A program made the position numbers and the translations under genes. A model generated the notes under the pieces. It saw nothing but the letters and a program-made list of their open reading frames with translations, did no database searches and was not told the origin of the DNA. A stretch of DNA of 64,000 bases. Source: Adiantum capillus-veneris. Taxonomy: Eukaryota; Streptophyta; Polypodiopsida; Polypodiales; Pteridaceae. Of this stretch, positions 12,001-22,585 are shown piece by piece (position 1 is the stretch's first letter; every line of letters starts with the position of its first letter). Where the stretch lies: assembly GCA_014529385.2 (NCBI GenBank), contig CM043953.1, forward strand, positions 114,226,549 through 114,290,548. Reading direction: 5' to 3'.

Positions 12001-12721
12001 AATCCATCCCCAAGTTTCGCAAAATCTTTCTTGCTTCATCTCAGGAATCTGGCATCACATTGTCAGCTAGTAGTATGTGCTCTTTTAACAATCTACACAA
12101 CATAAAAATATGATACAGTCGTGTAAAAATCTATCAGATCATTATACATTTAGAGTTTTATTAAAGTAAACTAATTGTAATAGATCACCTGAAAAGCGCT
12201 GTGACGCTAGTGTCACTCCATCCAAACTTTGCCTGCATGTTGAGAAGAACCAGGAGTGCTTTCAATCTAGACATACGTGCTCCATTATACAATGGCGTAT
12301 CGGCTTCACTTTTCATATCATCATAGATAAGCCTTTCTGAATCCATGATCGTCTCAATCATTTCATCAATCTCGGGCTCAAACATTGCCTCGTTGGGAAT
12401 GTGCTCTGCATGATCATCCCCCGAGCTGTCAGAGGCTACATCTTGTGGCCTCACATATGCTGCTTGACCAAAGCGCCTACGAACACGTCTATTGGGTTGC
12501 AAGATTGCTGCTTGTTGGCCAGCGTCAGAGTCCGACGAGTTATAATTGGCAACAACTCGATCTATAATAGATGGATCGAACTCGCCGAATTCGCGAACGT
12601 GCTGCAAAGAAACACGTCTTGTCCGTCGCACAGCATGCTTGCATTGATTACAAGGACATAAGACCCTCGTTGAGAGATAGGTGTTTCGGTTGGACGGTCC
12701 CACATCCTCGTCGCTACTCAT
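9005..12721 (-). pseudogene. TNP2-type CACTA transposase (Transposase_21, DUF4218, DUF4216), interrupted
   Basis: In active relatives this protein cuts and joins the element ends. From the ATG at 12,721 the order is as follows. First is an N-terminal region with a CxxC (CPCNQCKHAV). Then comes the Transposase_21 core (HACPNDCILF, CPKCDSERY, AMDGVNPFG, PPWLTTKKGHLWLSLIVPG, CVTCEP). A DUF4218-like block follows (10,638-9,808; FPTTMLTIHVHLLVHIVDE, then KTLKGYVRQKARPEGS), and last a DUF4216 block (9,574-9,005; FFVDLFDVQWFKI, VDSTKKWTDLRDTFVLPEHCEQV). GT-AG junctions are visible, for example donors at about 12,188 and 9,838. TGA at 12,041-12,043, TGA at 11,756-11,758 and TAA at 11,375-11,377 interrupt the conserved core. 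The 11,756 stop lies in the usual DGVLR context, consistent with CGA to TGA. The copy is therefore probably inactive, although its ends are intact. Confidence 0.85.
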
Positions 12722-12783
12722 AATGAGGATAAAAAACTTATAACCTGGACAACAAATTTAATATTCTATTGGCATTCTTCGTC

Positions 12784-12786
<3 letters not shown>

Positions 12787-12823
<37 letters not shown>
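12787..12823. repeat. (CT)n microsatellite
   Basis: About 18 CT units, 65 bp upstream of the TNP2 start, in what would be the promoter or 5' UTR of the transposase gene. Confidence 0.95.
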
Positions 12824-12825
<2 letters not shown>

Positions 12826-13109
12826 CTCACATTCTCTAGTCATGTCCAATCCCCGCACACCTCGGTCTAGAGGTGCACGGAGATCAGAACCACCGGGTTA
12901 TAATCTCGTCTTTATTGGTCAATACCTATATTTGTGGGTACAAGAAATCTACACACCCACGTCTACATGATACTGCATGTAGTGGACAAAACCCCTTTGC
13001 CTCTTCTCTAGCTGTAGCACTTCACAGCATCTTAACATCTTTTCACAGTAGATCTTTTCACTGTTCGTCTAACTCTAAACCCTAAACCGTAAGTAATTCT
13101 TGCGTGGAC

Positions 13110-13495
13110 TCGATCTAACGTAAATAAGCGTAAATCTAAATAAACGTAAATCTAACTAAAAATAAAGCTAAATCTAATTTAACGTAAGTCTAATGACTAG
13201 AGGTTGTCTAGATGGTCATTGTGTCGGGGATGTAGTGACTCTTGCTGCCCTGAAGATCCACCTTCTTCCCTATCTTCTGAAGACATTTCACCAGTACTTT
13301 TGGATCGACGGAGCCCACCATGAGTGAAGGTAGCAATACCCTATATTCCATTGAGGGCTTTCTTCACCCGCTTCATGCAGGCATCGCAGTCTATGGAGAC
13401 CTAAATCTAATCTAATATAACGTAAATCTAAATCTAGCGTAAATAAACGTAAATCTAGTTAAAAATAAACCTAAATCTAATTTAATGTAAGTCTA
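13110..13495. repeat. Direct repeat of an AT-rich CGTAAATCTAA motif cluster
   Basis: CGTAAATCTAA-type words with ACTAAAAATAAA and CTAAATCTAATTTAA occur at about 13,110-13,195 and again at about 13,405-13,495. The spacer is about 210 bp. Both blocks lie inside the CACTA element upstream of its transposase. Confidence 0.75.
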
Positions 13496-13749
13496 CATAT
13501 AACCTAATCTTTAACGTCTTTTAAGATAGTTTCCTACGACGTTATAACTCTCTTCTTCTTGTGTGTGTGCGCGTGTGCCAATAAAAAGAGATAAATGGTA
13601 TAACCTTTCTATCACCCATGCCAAGTATGATAGATTGATTATGCCATTTCCCTCTTGAATAATAGGTCTTGAGTTCAACTCCTCGTCGGCTAGATCTTTA
13701 GGTCTTTTAATTTTAATTAGTTTCCTACGACGTTAAATTAGTTTCTCTC

Positions 13750-13972
13750 TCTTTCTCTCTCAATGTGTGTGCGTTTTTTTGGATCGTATGCATGTTTTCT
13801 CTCTCTTTTCCTCTCTCAATGTGTACGTTTTTTGTTTATGCATGTTCTCTCTCTCTTTTCCTCTCTCAATGCGTGCGTTTTTTGTTTATGCATGCTCTCT
13901 CTCTCTTTTTCTCTCTCAATGTGTGTGTGCATTCTTTGTTTATGTATGTGTGTGTGCGTTTTTGTTTTTGTT

Positions 13973-14003
<31 letters not shown>

Positions 14004-14110
14004 AAAAACACTATGTGTGTGTGAGAGAGAGAGAGAGAGGGAGAGAGAAAGAGGGGAAGGGAACATGAGAATGAGGAGAGGGAAGGAGCATACCTGGCTC
14101 TCCTTCCTCT

Positions 14111-14143
<33 letters not shown>

Positions 14144-14180
14144 GAGAAGAAAAAGAGAGAGAGAGAGAGAGTGAGGGAGA
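13750..14180. repeat. Low-complexity CT/GT block with ~60-bp tandem units
   Basis: Three to four imperfect units (CTCTCTCTTTTCCTCTCTCAA, TGTGTGCG, TTTTTTGTTTATGCATG) precede a (CT)n tract, a (GA)n tract at about 14,022-14,050, a (GT)n tract at about 14,116-14,143 and more GA. Long open frames here are repeat artefacts. Confidence 0.85.
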
Positions 14181-14269
14181 GCGTTACCTGCTCCTTGCTT
14201 GAGGGCGCCGAAAAACTCAGATCTGAGATCTAAGTTTTTGGGCGCGCTCGGTTATTTTTTTACCCAGCT

Positions 14270-14327
14270 GGCGTCGCTATGAGCGTCGCAAATTTCTTTG
14301 TAAATTTGCGACGCTCATAGCGACGCC
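14270..14327. repeat. Perfect 26-bp inverted repeat in the CACTA right end
   Basis: The arms 14,270-14,295 and 14,302-14,327 are exact inverses around a 6-base loop (CTTTGT). Each arm contains two copies of the subterminal GCGTCGC motif. More copies follow up to 14,365, before the terminal repeat. Confidence 0.95.
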
Positions 14328-14377
14328 GGGATTTTTTTTTTTGAGCGTCGCTGTGTGAGCGTCGCTAATATGAATAG

Positions 14378-14389
14378 CCTCTTGTAGTG
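14378..14389 (-). repeat. Right terminal inverted repeat of the CACTA element
   Basis: CCTCTTGTAGTG, the exact inverse of the left terminus, followed by the duplicated TAC at 14,390-14,392. Confidence 0.95.
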
Positions 14390-14690
14390 TACTCTAATCT
14401 CTCTAGTGGATTAGTAAGATTCAATTGATTTTAGAAAGATCGTGTGTATGTTCTCTTGTACTCAAATCTCTCTAATAGATTAGTAAAATTCAATTAGTTT
14501 TAGAAAGGATGTGTGTGTGTGTTCTTTTTTACTATAATCTTTCTAATGGATTAATAAGATTCAATTAGCTTTAGAAAAAATGTGTGTGTGTTCTCTTTTA
14601 CTCTAATTTTTTTAATGAATTAGTAAGATTCAATTAGCTCTAGAAAAGATGTGTGTGTGTTCTCTCTTTCTCTAATCTCTCTAAGTATAC
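14390..14690. repeat. ~62-bp minisatellite array, right part
   Basis: Four to five units of the sequence seen at 6,660-6,801 (TCTAATCTCTCTAATGGATT, AGTAAGATTCAATTAG, then TTTAGAAA, a GTGTG run and TTCTCT). Units differ by substitutions and by the length of the GT run. The two parts form one array before the CACTA insertion. Confidence 0.9.
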
Positions 14691-16405
14691 CTACTCTCTC
14701 TAGTTAGTACATCTTATCTATTAACTTATGCATAGCTAATTGAAAGTTAATACATAAGAGTACTCATCACACTCTTATTATGCATGATGAAATTCTCATT
14801 CACCAATTTTATTGTCAATTAGATTGATTAGTATTTTGAATAATACTAAAAATTGATTTAGTTGAAGTATAGAAATTGAAGTTAGAATTGGATTATAAAT
14901 GACATGCATAAAAGTAATGCATTTCTAAACTTTCAATTTCGTAGTTTACACACTTAATTTTTTATTAATTAAGAATAGGAAAGATTTTTATCTATAGAAA
15001 TTAGGTGCAGTGCAATAACACTAAATGCGAATCCGAGTTGGCGAGGGTTCAAATTACAGACTCTCTTTAGAAAGTTTTAGTAAAGTAATATTCAAGAAAA
15101 ATAACAAAGCTACTTATATGTAAAAACGACCTTAGATTTCAAGGAAATTACTACGGAACCAATTTAAAGTTCTAAGTGTATAACCTACATGTAGTACAAA
15201 AAAATGGCTCTAAAGCGTGCAAGAACCCAAGGCGCTAATGATCATGAAGCTCGTACAAGTAACGGGGGAACTCCTGCGGAACATGTTATGTCTCCACCAA
15301 TCGGATCAATCGGAGCTATGGTATAGGTTAGTATTGCAGCTTCAAGTTATGCATCATTGCATATGCGAAACCACAGAAATATATTAGCTACCTTATGAAA
15401 AGAAAACACGGACCGAAACCAACGGGCTTAACCACAAGAAACTCGGCATATGTTTGACAAGGAGGAAAGAATGTCTGGTTAAACTGGTTGCTATAGGAAA
15501 GAATGTTTGTCCAAAACCTTCGATATGGTTTCTCTCAAGTCTCTCTACTTATTAGCGCTGGCATTATGTGGCAGTTGCCGAGGCGTGAGATGACGCCCAG
15601 GATGGCACCGTTGACGTTGTGGTGGGACTACACCCAGATTAGCCCAGCTAGATATTACAGTTTTGTTTTGCCGTGGCGTGAGGATGACGCCCAGATTGGC
15701 ATCGTTGTTGTTGTGGTGGGAGTACGTTTAGATTAGCACAACGAGTACTTGTCGAGCAATATGGGACGCTCAGGATGACGAGGGTTTTTATGAATAATGT
15801 ATATAGCGATCGGACATAATAACGCAAGTAGAGATTCTTAAGTGAACCTAATCCAAGGGTTGTTGGTTTAAAATTGAACGACTTTTTGTTTGACTATTGT
15901 TTGTAATACTGTTTGAAGGGTTGTTTTAACGAACGAGTATCATAAATAAAGTAAAGGAACATGTATGTTTAAACAGTGTGTTAGTAATTATATAAAAAAA
16001 AAAGGGTGAGTGTGTTGTGGAAAGTGGGAGAATGATACCCTCATGATATCATTCTATGGACGGGTGGACTCGATGAGTCGCGTAACTTTCCAACGCTATA
16101 ATTTTCTTTTTTTTAATTCATAAATCTTAAAAGAGACGAACCATGGCGGTTGTGCTTCTGAAACATGGGAAAAAAAGCGCATAGGTTGGTCACTCTAAGA
16201 TGTATACCTTTAGGTATAATTGATTATAGATAGTTTTTAGATAGGGTTATGGTGGTCACGCTCCGCCATAACGAGATATGACCAATCCTTCACTAACGGT
16301 TCATGCTTGTGGCTAAGTAGTAGCTAAGGCAATGTCTGTTGGTTTTTGTTTCTCAGGATTGGAGACCTATCAAAGGTACTCCGCTCCTCTCGAAAGGGAG
16401 CAGGG

Positions 16406-16409
<4 letters not shown>
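14691..16409. other. Gene-free stretch with possible retroelement traces
   Basis: A 40-codon frame (15,204-15,326) opens MALKRARTQGAND and looks like the start of a gypsy gag, but it stops at once. A 93-bp-period imperfect duplication (TTGCCG-GGCGTGAG, GATGACGCCCAG, TTGTGGTGGGA-TAC) occupies about 15,574-15,740. A 9-bp-arm hairpin (AGAATGATA ... TATCATTCT) lies at about 16,029-16,054. No convincing gene is present; a remnant of a non-autonomous LTR element is possible. Confidence 0.4.
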
Positions 16410-16466
<57 letters not shown>

Positions 16467-16487
16467 AGAAGAAGAAGAAGAAGAAGA
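16410..16487. repeat. (GA)n followed by (GAA)n microsatellite
   Basis: About 26 GA units pass into about eight GAA units. Confidence 0.95.
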
Positions 16488-16713
16488 TCTTACTTTGCAA
16501 GCTAGGAAGGGATATTGAAGCAGAAGAAAAACGCTGCCAAGAAGTCAAAGAAACAGATTTGCTGTTGATCTGTGTGGTCGTCGCAAACATGTCGAGAGGG
16601 GAGGTTCATTGTGGTGGCTACGTTAGTGAAGCGTTCCACGTTACCCCAAAACCTGGTGGGCTAGGTTATATAAAACTGGTTGAACATCGTTCGTGGCTGC
16701 ACCATGTGCGCAC

Positions 16714-16716
<3 letters not shown>

Positions 16717-16769
<53 letters not shown>
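16717..16769. repeat. (GA)n microsatellite
   Basis: About 26 GA units just upstream of the first copy of a duplicated segment. A tract of the complementary phase lies before the second copy. Confidence 0.95.
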
Positions 16770-16771
<2 letters not shown>

Positions 16772-16889
16772 CTGAGGGGCAGGGGGGTGGATGAAAGTAG
16801 GCAAGGTAGAAGTCCTTATGAAATCTTATTGACAAATTTATATGGAAGTGAACATAATATGTGTGGTTGATTTTGAAAGAAAAACAAAT

Positions 16890-16910
16890 TGATGTTGATA
16901 GATGCGAGGC

Positions 16911-16946
<36 letters not shown>

Positions 16947-17515
16947 GAGTGTTGCAGGTGACTGTTGTTTTTGTGTCTTGTCAAATTCTGTAGGCGGCTA
17001 CAATATTGTGTTTATCATTGCATCAAACTGTGATGTGGCTACTGTATATGTCTATATCGCAAGCAGGGGTCGGGAGTGGAAGGAGGCAGGGCAAAGGCAC
17101 AGGTTGTGCCACTAGGTGCCTACGCATGGAAGGTCATGGCCAGGTAGTGTGGACATGGAGAGGGGTAGCTAACATGGAGGGGGACATAGGAATATCTGAG
17201 GGAATCCTAGAAAGTAAAAGAATTTCTTTTAGCTTGATCCAATATGTAGAGTATGTCAATACACATTTTGGAAAGCAGTCAATTATGTGATGGTGATGAG
17301 GACTGAGAAGCACTGCCAGATTGCAGGTGGTGGGTGAGTAGAGAGAGGAAGGTGGCAACACTAGTAAGCAATGGTAGTTCGTGAAGGAGACAGGCAAGCA
17401 AGTGATGTAAGCAAAATAACTATAAAAAATAAATTTGAATTGCGCCCTTCAGGGGTGGGTGCGAGGTCGTTAGAGTTATGACTCATAATCTTGCTTGCGG
17501 CTTGAGAACCACAAT
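16890..17515. repeat. Duplicated ~600-bp segment, copy 1
   Basis: Matches 21,975-22,585 in the same orientation. Shared stretches include GTGCCTACGCATGGA, TCATGGCCAGGTAGTGTGGA, GGAGGGGGACATAGGAATAT, TCAATACACATTTTGGAAA and AGTTATGACTCATAATCTTG. Both copies are preceded by microsatellites and by a CACCACGAG motif. Short frames in the two copies translate similarly, but neither has a long open frame. Confidence 0.85.
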
Positions 17516-17823
17516 GAAAACCTTGTAGGAGTACACAAACAAAGGTGTTGCGCATCCATAAAGCAAGCTACATGGAAAAAATTACAACCCTATAGGACAT
17601 GACTCAATTCTCGGGCTCCGAATAATCATCAATTCCTACAAAACACAACTTCATGAAATTAGACATAAGCTTTATGGATACATGTTTTAAACCTTAGTTG
17701 AAACAAAAAAACAGGATCAGTTTGAAAAATAAGAATATTTATTGAATCCACAACCTTGTGTACATGGACCTGCTACGTTTTGAACCCTCAAGCTGCTATG
17801 GCAGAATAAGGCTGCCCCCTTAT

Positions 17824-18175
17824 CTATAAGGCCATCTCGCGATGAGCAGGATTATCGTCATCATTGGGAAGCGGCTCTTTGGAGTTGGGATGCAAATCTT
17901 GTTGATCATGAGGCTCTGTCTCGCCTTGGATTTGCACAAAGTTTTGTAGGAAACAACATGCTCCTATCACAATGGGCGGAAATGCAAGATCGATGTTGAG
18001 ATCTTGTAAAATCCGCCATCTATTCTTCAAGAGACCAAAGGCATTTTTCACTTCCATTGAGAGTTTCCTATCAAACTCTCACTTTTAACATGAAAATTGC
18101 CCTGTCTACAATTGATATGGCTTTACCAAGAATGTCCTCGCTTTGTATATTGAGTCTACGATCAAATAAGGTCGT
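17824..18175 (-). pseudogene. PIF/Harbinger transposase, C-terminal nuclease fragment
   Basis: Minus-strand frames read IRPYLIVDSIYKARTFLVKP and, across a gap, EVKNAFGLLKNRWRIL, followed by a region like the family's conserved tail ending in a short acidic stretch. These match the D-x-x-Y...LxxP and VENAFGxLKxRWRIL blocks of PIF/Harbinger DDE nucleases. The glutamate expected in VENAFG is lysine here, so the catalytic triad is broken. The N-terminal half with the first aspartate is absent. The fragment is joined to the tail of the Myb-like partner frame by what looks like an internal deletion. Confidence 0.75.
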
Positions 18176-19262
18176 ATTTTCTCCCCTTGAATATACATAA
18201 ACTTATTGCTCGCGCTTCTTAGAGATAATCTTGCAATCTCCAAGAAGATCTCGTGGCGCTTGGTCTCTTCCTCCTCTCTGATCCTTGCAAGTCTCTCATC
18301 ATGTAGCATCCTAGACGTGTCAAGCTCTCACAAGGTGGTTGTCTTCTTATCTTTTGCACGCTCGTATGCCTCACACACCTATTTCATCCTATCACCCATC
18401 GTCTTGGCCATTGTGCCCAAGCTATATTTTTTGGGTTGCTTGAATTTCTTGCCAAAGACGTCGCCCAAATTCACAAAATCTGGTTGTGGATTTTGATATG
18501 AGCTACCGTCAATCTCAGCACCATCTAGGTCTATAAGTGCATCTATTGTGGAGGATACATGAATGTGGCTCTCCCTGTCAAGTGCACCAGCTATCCCTGA
18601 GCACTTTGGAGTCTTCCCCCACAAAGCATCCAACATGTCAAAGAAGGGCCAATTGCTGGGGATACTGCCATTAGAACATTGTTTGGAAAGCTCTTTTTTG
18701 TGGAGCTTCTTTAGTGTGTCAATACGGTTTCTTGCATGCTCCGGGTTGAAGCTACCATTGATCTCCCTATTTAAAGCAGAAACTAGGTCTTCCCAATCTT
18801 AAGGGCGAAAATTATCCGTTCTTAATGTGTAAGCACTGCTCCTCATAGACATGTCAGAGAGTATAAGTGCTTTTGTCATCCCATATTACTGTCGTTTTTC
18901 TATGGCACTTTGTCCCTTATATGCTTTTGTCTGATTTTATATGGTGTCTTCACTAGTGGTTGAGCGTTTGCATTTGTGACATGTGGTTGCTCAGCTGGAG
19001 TATGTGCTTGCGAGGATATCTCTACCTTTGATCGCTTTTTCCCACTTAAAAGAGGTGTAAGCATAGCCTCCTCCATCAAACCAAGGTAGGAAACCTGCTT
19101 TAAAGGTATTGCATCCTGGAAAAGAGGAACGCATTCCTTGAATTCATCTCCCACTGGTGTCTAATGCAAATGCATTGCCCAAGAGGGCCTAGAAGACTTA
19201 CCAGCCTCCCCTTGCCTAGCTCTTTGCATGCCAGCAATGGGTCGAGGTGGAGAAGACATACT
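18176..19262 (-). pseudogene. PIF/Harbinger Myb/SANT-like companion protein, decayed
   Basis: Harbinger elements carry a second gene encoding a Myb/SANT-like protein that helps the transposase bind DNA. Pieces on the minus strand are: a possible start near 19,262 (MSSPPRPIAGMQRARQG), a polar linker (19,154-18,900), and a trihelix-like block (DNFRP, then DWEDLVSALNREINGSFNPE, KKLHKKELSKQ, FFDMLDALWGKTP). A C-terminal helix follows (MLHDERLARIREEEETKRHE). TAA at 18,799-18,801 lies directly before DWEDL, and frame changes near 18,870 and 18,360 break the gene. It is directly upstream of the nuclease fragment, the usual pairing. Confidence 0.7.
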
Positions 19263-19346
19263 GTGAAGACGATGTTTCGTCACAACAAATCAATATTTTA
19301 CTAATAAACATACAATAAAATTTCGGACTACTTTTGTCAATCTTAT

Positions 19347-19510
19347 CCGTGTACGCACGAAATACATGACCCAATTTGCAAATCGAAACCATTTTTTGAC
19401 AAACGAGAAGCTTTGAAGGATAACCATATTTTGACAAACGAGAAGCTTTGAATGAAAACCATATTGTTGTGTGCAATATATTCAACATGTGTACATATGT
19501 GTGTGTGTGT
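19347..19510. repeat. Dispersed repeat, copy 2 (first copy 5,610-5,800)
   Basis: Same orientation as the first copy. Two internal ~35-bp units (ACGAGAAGCTTTGAA, then AAACCATATT) end in a GT run. It lies about 85 bp beyond the putative start of the Harbinger companion gene. Confidence 0.75.
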
Positions 19511-19559
19511 AGCTGTTTTACCATAAATAATATGACATAATTGAACTTTTTACATTCAA

Positions 19560-20100
19560 AAAACAGTTGGCTTTAGAAGAAATGAAATGATAAGTACAAA
19601 AGTAACTCAGTCTTAGAATCAATTTTGTACAGTGTTGTAAGAATGAAGCCTCATTCGAGTATCCAAAGTGACAGAAGAACTTCCCAAGTAGTAAGTGAAT
19701 GTGTAATCCAATGTATGACAGCTAACCAAAGCCAAAGAAAACCTTCCAAGACAAAATAGAATCCTTACGTGCATCCATCCAAACAAGACAACAGATATGT
19801 TAGCCTTGGATGTGTTTTACAGGTATCAATAGACTATACCAGTTGTTATCCATGTCGATCTCAAAAAAAATTTCTCAACTTTGTACAAGCTTAGTCCATA
19901 GTAAATGTTTTAATTTCTTAAAAAGGAACCCAATTTTTTTTTATTTATACAAGAATCTTACATCATTTTGATTAGAAGGCCATTACCCCTTCTAATCCAA
20001 GTGTCAGAATCCCCCCATATTTAGTCACAATTCATCTTTTAGTGAAAGCACTAGTTAGTGCAGTAGGTTTTAAATAAAAAATCTCCTTTAGTAGTCACAA
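19560..20100. repeat. Dispersed repeat family, copy 1 (relatives in 27,060-27,930)
   Basis: Shares with 27,060-27,930 an ordered series of words: ACTCA(G/A)TCTTAGA, AAGAATGA-GC-TCATTC, TGCATCCAT, AAGACAACA, TTGTTATCC(A/G)TG and AAAAA tracts. Identity is moderate and punctuated by gaps, as expected for an old non-coding repeat. Confidence 0.6.
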
Positions 20101-21470
20101 TCTAGCCATAGGCTAGTTTAATGTTTATTTTAAGGTTGGGCAAAGATTTTAGGCCCATCATGTTACTAGAACTTACCATATTTTGTAAGTTAACCTACCT
20201 TAATCATCCTTTTGGCCATCCCAGGTAATCAAGAAGCCCTTGCAAAATCCAAAAAAGAATTTAAATGCTACACAATATGCAATCTCATATGAGAATATAC
20301 ACAGGAGATCATTGTAGAAATTTCCTCATGATGGTTTCAACCATTCAACTAATAACCAAGAGAAGTGGTGTTACCATCAAAACACCCATAAGTAGCAGGT
20401 TTAGGCCCTATTTACACCAAAATTTACAAGATCATAGTGCCTATGCAGCAGTCGAAAGGCATTGTAACTACCAGACTTTAGGGAACCATCACAGAAGTAG
20501 TCATGGCGACAACCAATACCATAGTGATGTAAATGGTAAACCATCTTTTTTTCACAATCCTTCCTAAGCATTAGTCGACAGTTAACAGCAAATAACCAAG
20601 TAAATGGGCCAAGTAACTGCTAGTGAGCCTTTAGACAGAACGTAAAGAATTGCCATTAATATAAAGCCATGTTCTAAAACAGTGACAGCATGCTTCCTCG
20701 CTAAAAAATATGCATTACTGGTGTGCGGAGGGTGAAGCAACACCCCACTTTTCCAAGCTCTCCATCAATAAAATATCATGAGTTTTACCCCGTTATAGAG
20801 TAATAGTCATGCAACAAGGCACTAGATAGCCTGCCATCCTGCAACCGAGATTAGTAGGCAAGAAGAAAAAAAAAATCCCTGTTTGTACCGGTTACTAGGG
20901 CAAAAAAACAACAACCCTAGCCAACCCAGTGATCAAACCACCGACCCATTAGGTGGATTTTTTTAAACGAAAACCAATTTTTAGCATTGACAGTAGGTTG
21001 TGAACCATTAGTAATCACGCGACGAAGAGCACCCCCATGTTTGGGATTAAAACATTGCAGGAAGAAACAACCCATTGCTTCCTACTAAATTTGTGAAAAA
21101 AATCATCCTCTCAGAGTAACAAGCCTTCACAGCATAAACATATAGCCATACAGCAGGTGAAACAAACCAAAAAAAGGAGTTGTCGACCTGTGTTACTTGA
21201 GTTGAGAGCTCCATGCTTCAATGCAGTGGAGATTCAGATACGCAGTCACTAACTTTTTGCAAACAAATAGAGTACAACCAAAGCTAAGTGAGGGGCAGAG
21301 ATGTGCCCTCACCTTTTAAATAGAGGAGGGAGGAGGTTACCATAACTGCATATCGCGCAGTTACCCAAGCGCTGGGAGATCTCTAGCAGAGATGGTGAGG
21401 CCGCATGCAAGGTGCAATGAAGAGGCAACCAGGAGTATTCACGGCCGGGTTTCACCCAAGGTTTATTCAC
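20101..21470. other. Gene-free stretch
   Basis: The sequence is AT-rich without a coding frame above background. The 100-codon frame at 20,265-20,567 has no motif. Nothing else is recognisable. Confidence 0.5.
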
Positions 21471-21479
21471 TCATGTACT

Positions 21480-21541
21480 GAGAAGGGCTACATCCCATGG
21501 TAATGCCCATAGGTGGTGGGTTTTACTATAGTCCCAAGAGC

Positions 21542-21590
<49 letters not shown>

Positions 21591-21649
21591 AAGGGCTACA
21601 TCCCATGGTAATGCCCATAGGTGGTGGGTTTTACTATAGTCCCAAGAGC

Positions 21650-21724
<75 letters not shown>
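21480..21724. repeat. 108-bp tandem duplication that includes a (CT)n tract
   Basis: GAGAAGGGCTACATCCCATG starts at 21,480 and again at 21,588. Each ~70-bp copy is identical by eye and runs into a CT tract (21,550-21,587 and 21,658-21,724). The two copies differ mainly in tract length. Confidence 0.9.
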
Positions 21725-21727
<3 letters not shown>

Positions 21728-21974
21728 CACCACGAGTGCGAGCAGTGTCTACGCATGTTTTCTCACTCACTCACACACACGGACTCGTGCATGGACATTG
21801 TAGCATATGAAGAGGCACGTAGGGACAAGAGGTGTCGATGAGCGACTTTTTGTTCAAAAGATTTATATCTTTGTCTCTCTCTATGCTTCTCTTGTTCTCA
21901 GCTTCTGTGACGAGGCATGGCAACGGGAATATGGAGAGGGAGGTTGACAAGTGCGGGGCTACTCTCTCTCTCTC

Positions 21975-22585
21975 TAGGAGTGTTGCAAGCGACTCTTGTT
22001 TTTGTGTCTCGTCGAATTCTGCAGGCAGCTACAATATTGTGTTTATCATTGTAGAAAATTGAGACGCGGGTGCTGTATATGTTTGTATCGCAAGAAGGGG
22101 TTGGCAGCAGAAGGAGGCATGGCACATGCATAAGTTGTGTCACTAGGTGCCTACGCATGGAGGGTCATGGCCAGGTAGTGTGGACATGGAGAGGGGTAGC
22201 TGACGTGGAGGGGGACATAGGAATATCTGAGGGAATCCTAGAAAGTAAAATAATTTCTTTTAACTTGAGCCAGTATGTAGAGTATGTCAATACACATTTT
22301 GGAAAATAGTATACACAAAATCGAAAAAGATGCACTCTTGATTAATTAGCAAAGGCAAGGAAGACTTAATGTGCTAGTGATGAGGATTGAGAAGCAGGTG
22401 CCATATCGCAGGTGGTGGGTGAGTAGAGAGAGGAAGGTGGCGACACCAGCGAGCAATGGTAGTTCGCAAAGGAGACATGCAAGCAAGTGATGTAAGCAAA
22501 AGAACTTTAAAAAAAAAGTTGAATCGCGCCCTTTAGGTTGGGTGTGAGGTCCTTAGAGTTATGACTCATAATCTTGCTAGCGACT
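21975..22585. repeat. Duplicated ~600-bp segment, copy 2
   Basis: Second copy of 16,890-17,515, with a ~65-bp insertion at about 22,310-22,375 absent from copy 1. The two copies bracket the Harbinger remnant and about 4.5 kb of other sequence. Confidence 0.85.

Larger units (their letters stand above)
6802..14389 (-). mobile_element. Complete CACTA (En/Spm-type) DNA transposon, 7,588 bp
   Basis: The element begins CACTACAAGAGG (6,802) and ends with the exact inverse CCTCTTGTAGTG (14,389). It is flanked by a 3-bp target duplication TAC (6,799-6,801 and 14,390-14,392). CACTA ends and a 3-bp duplication define the superfamily. Subterminal arrays of a GCGTCGCTAT-like motif in both orientations lie inside each end (6,850-7,078 and 14,270-14,365), the expected binding sites for the TNPA-type protein. 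Both genes lie on the minus strand: a TNP2-type transposase (12,721 to 9,005) and a TNPA/TNPD-like gene (about 8,732 to 7,414). The insertion split a minisatellite whose units continue on either side. The transposase has in-frame stops, so the copy would need help from elsewhere to move. Confidence 0.95.

Noticed and set aside
13655-13690. GAGTTCAACTCCTCG resembling a tRNA B box, suggesting a SINE
   Set aside because: No matching A box at the right distance, no tRNA fold and no poly(A) tail.
13763-14202. Overlapping frames of 85-145 codons rich in Ser/Leu or Arg/Glu
   Set aside because: They read through CT/GA and GT microsatellites; the residue pattern is a consequence of the repeat.
15204-15326. 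40-codon frame MALKRARTQGAND as a retroelement gag
   Set aside because: It stops at once and no LTR, primer site or further gag sequence could be identified around it.
16060-16100. GGACTCGATGAGTCGCG resembling part of a hammerhead ribozyme
   Set aside because: The CTGATGA core is not matched exactly, no GAAA box follows at the right distance, and stems cannot be formed.
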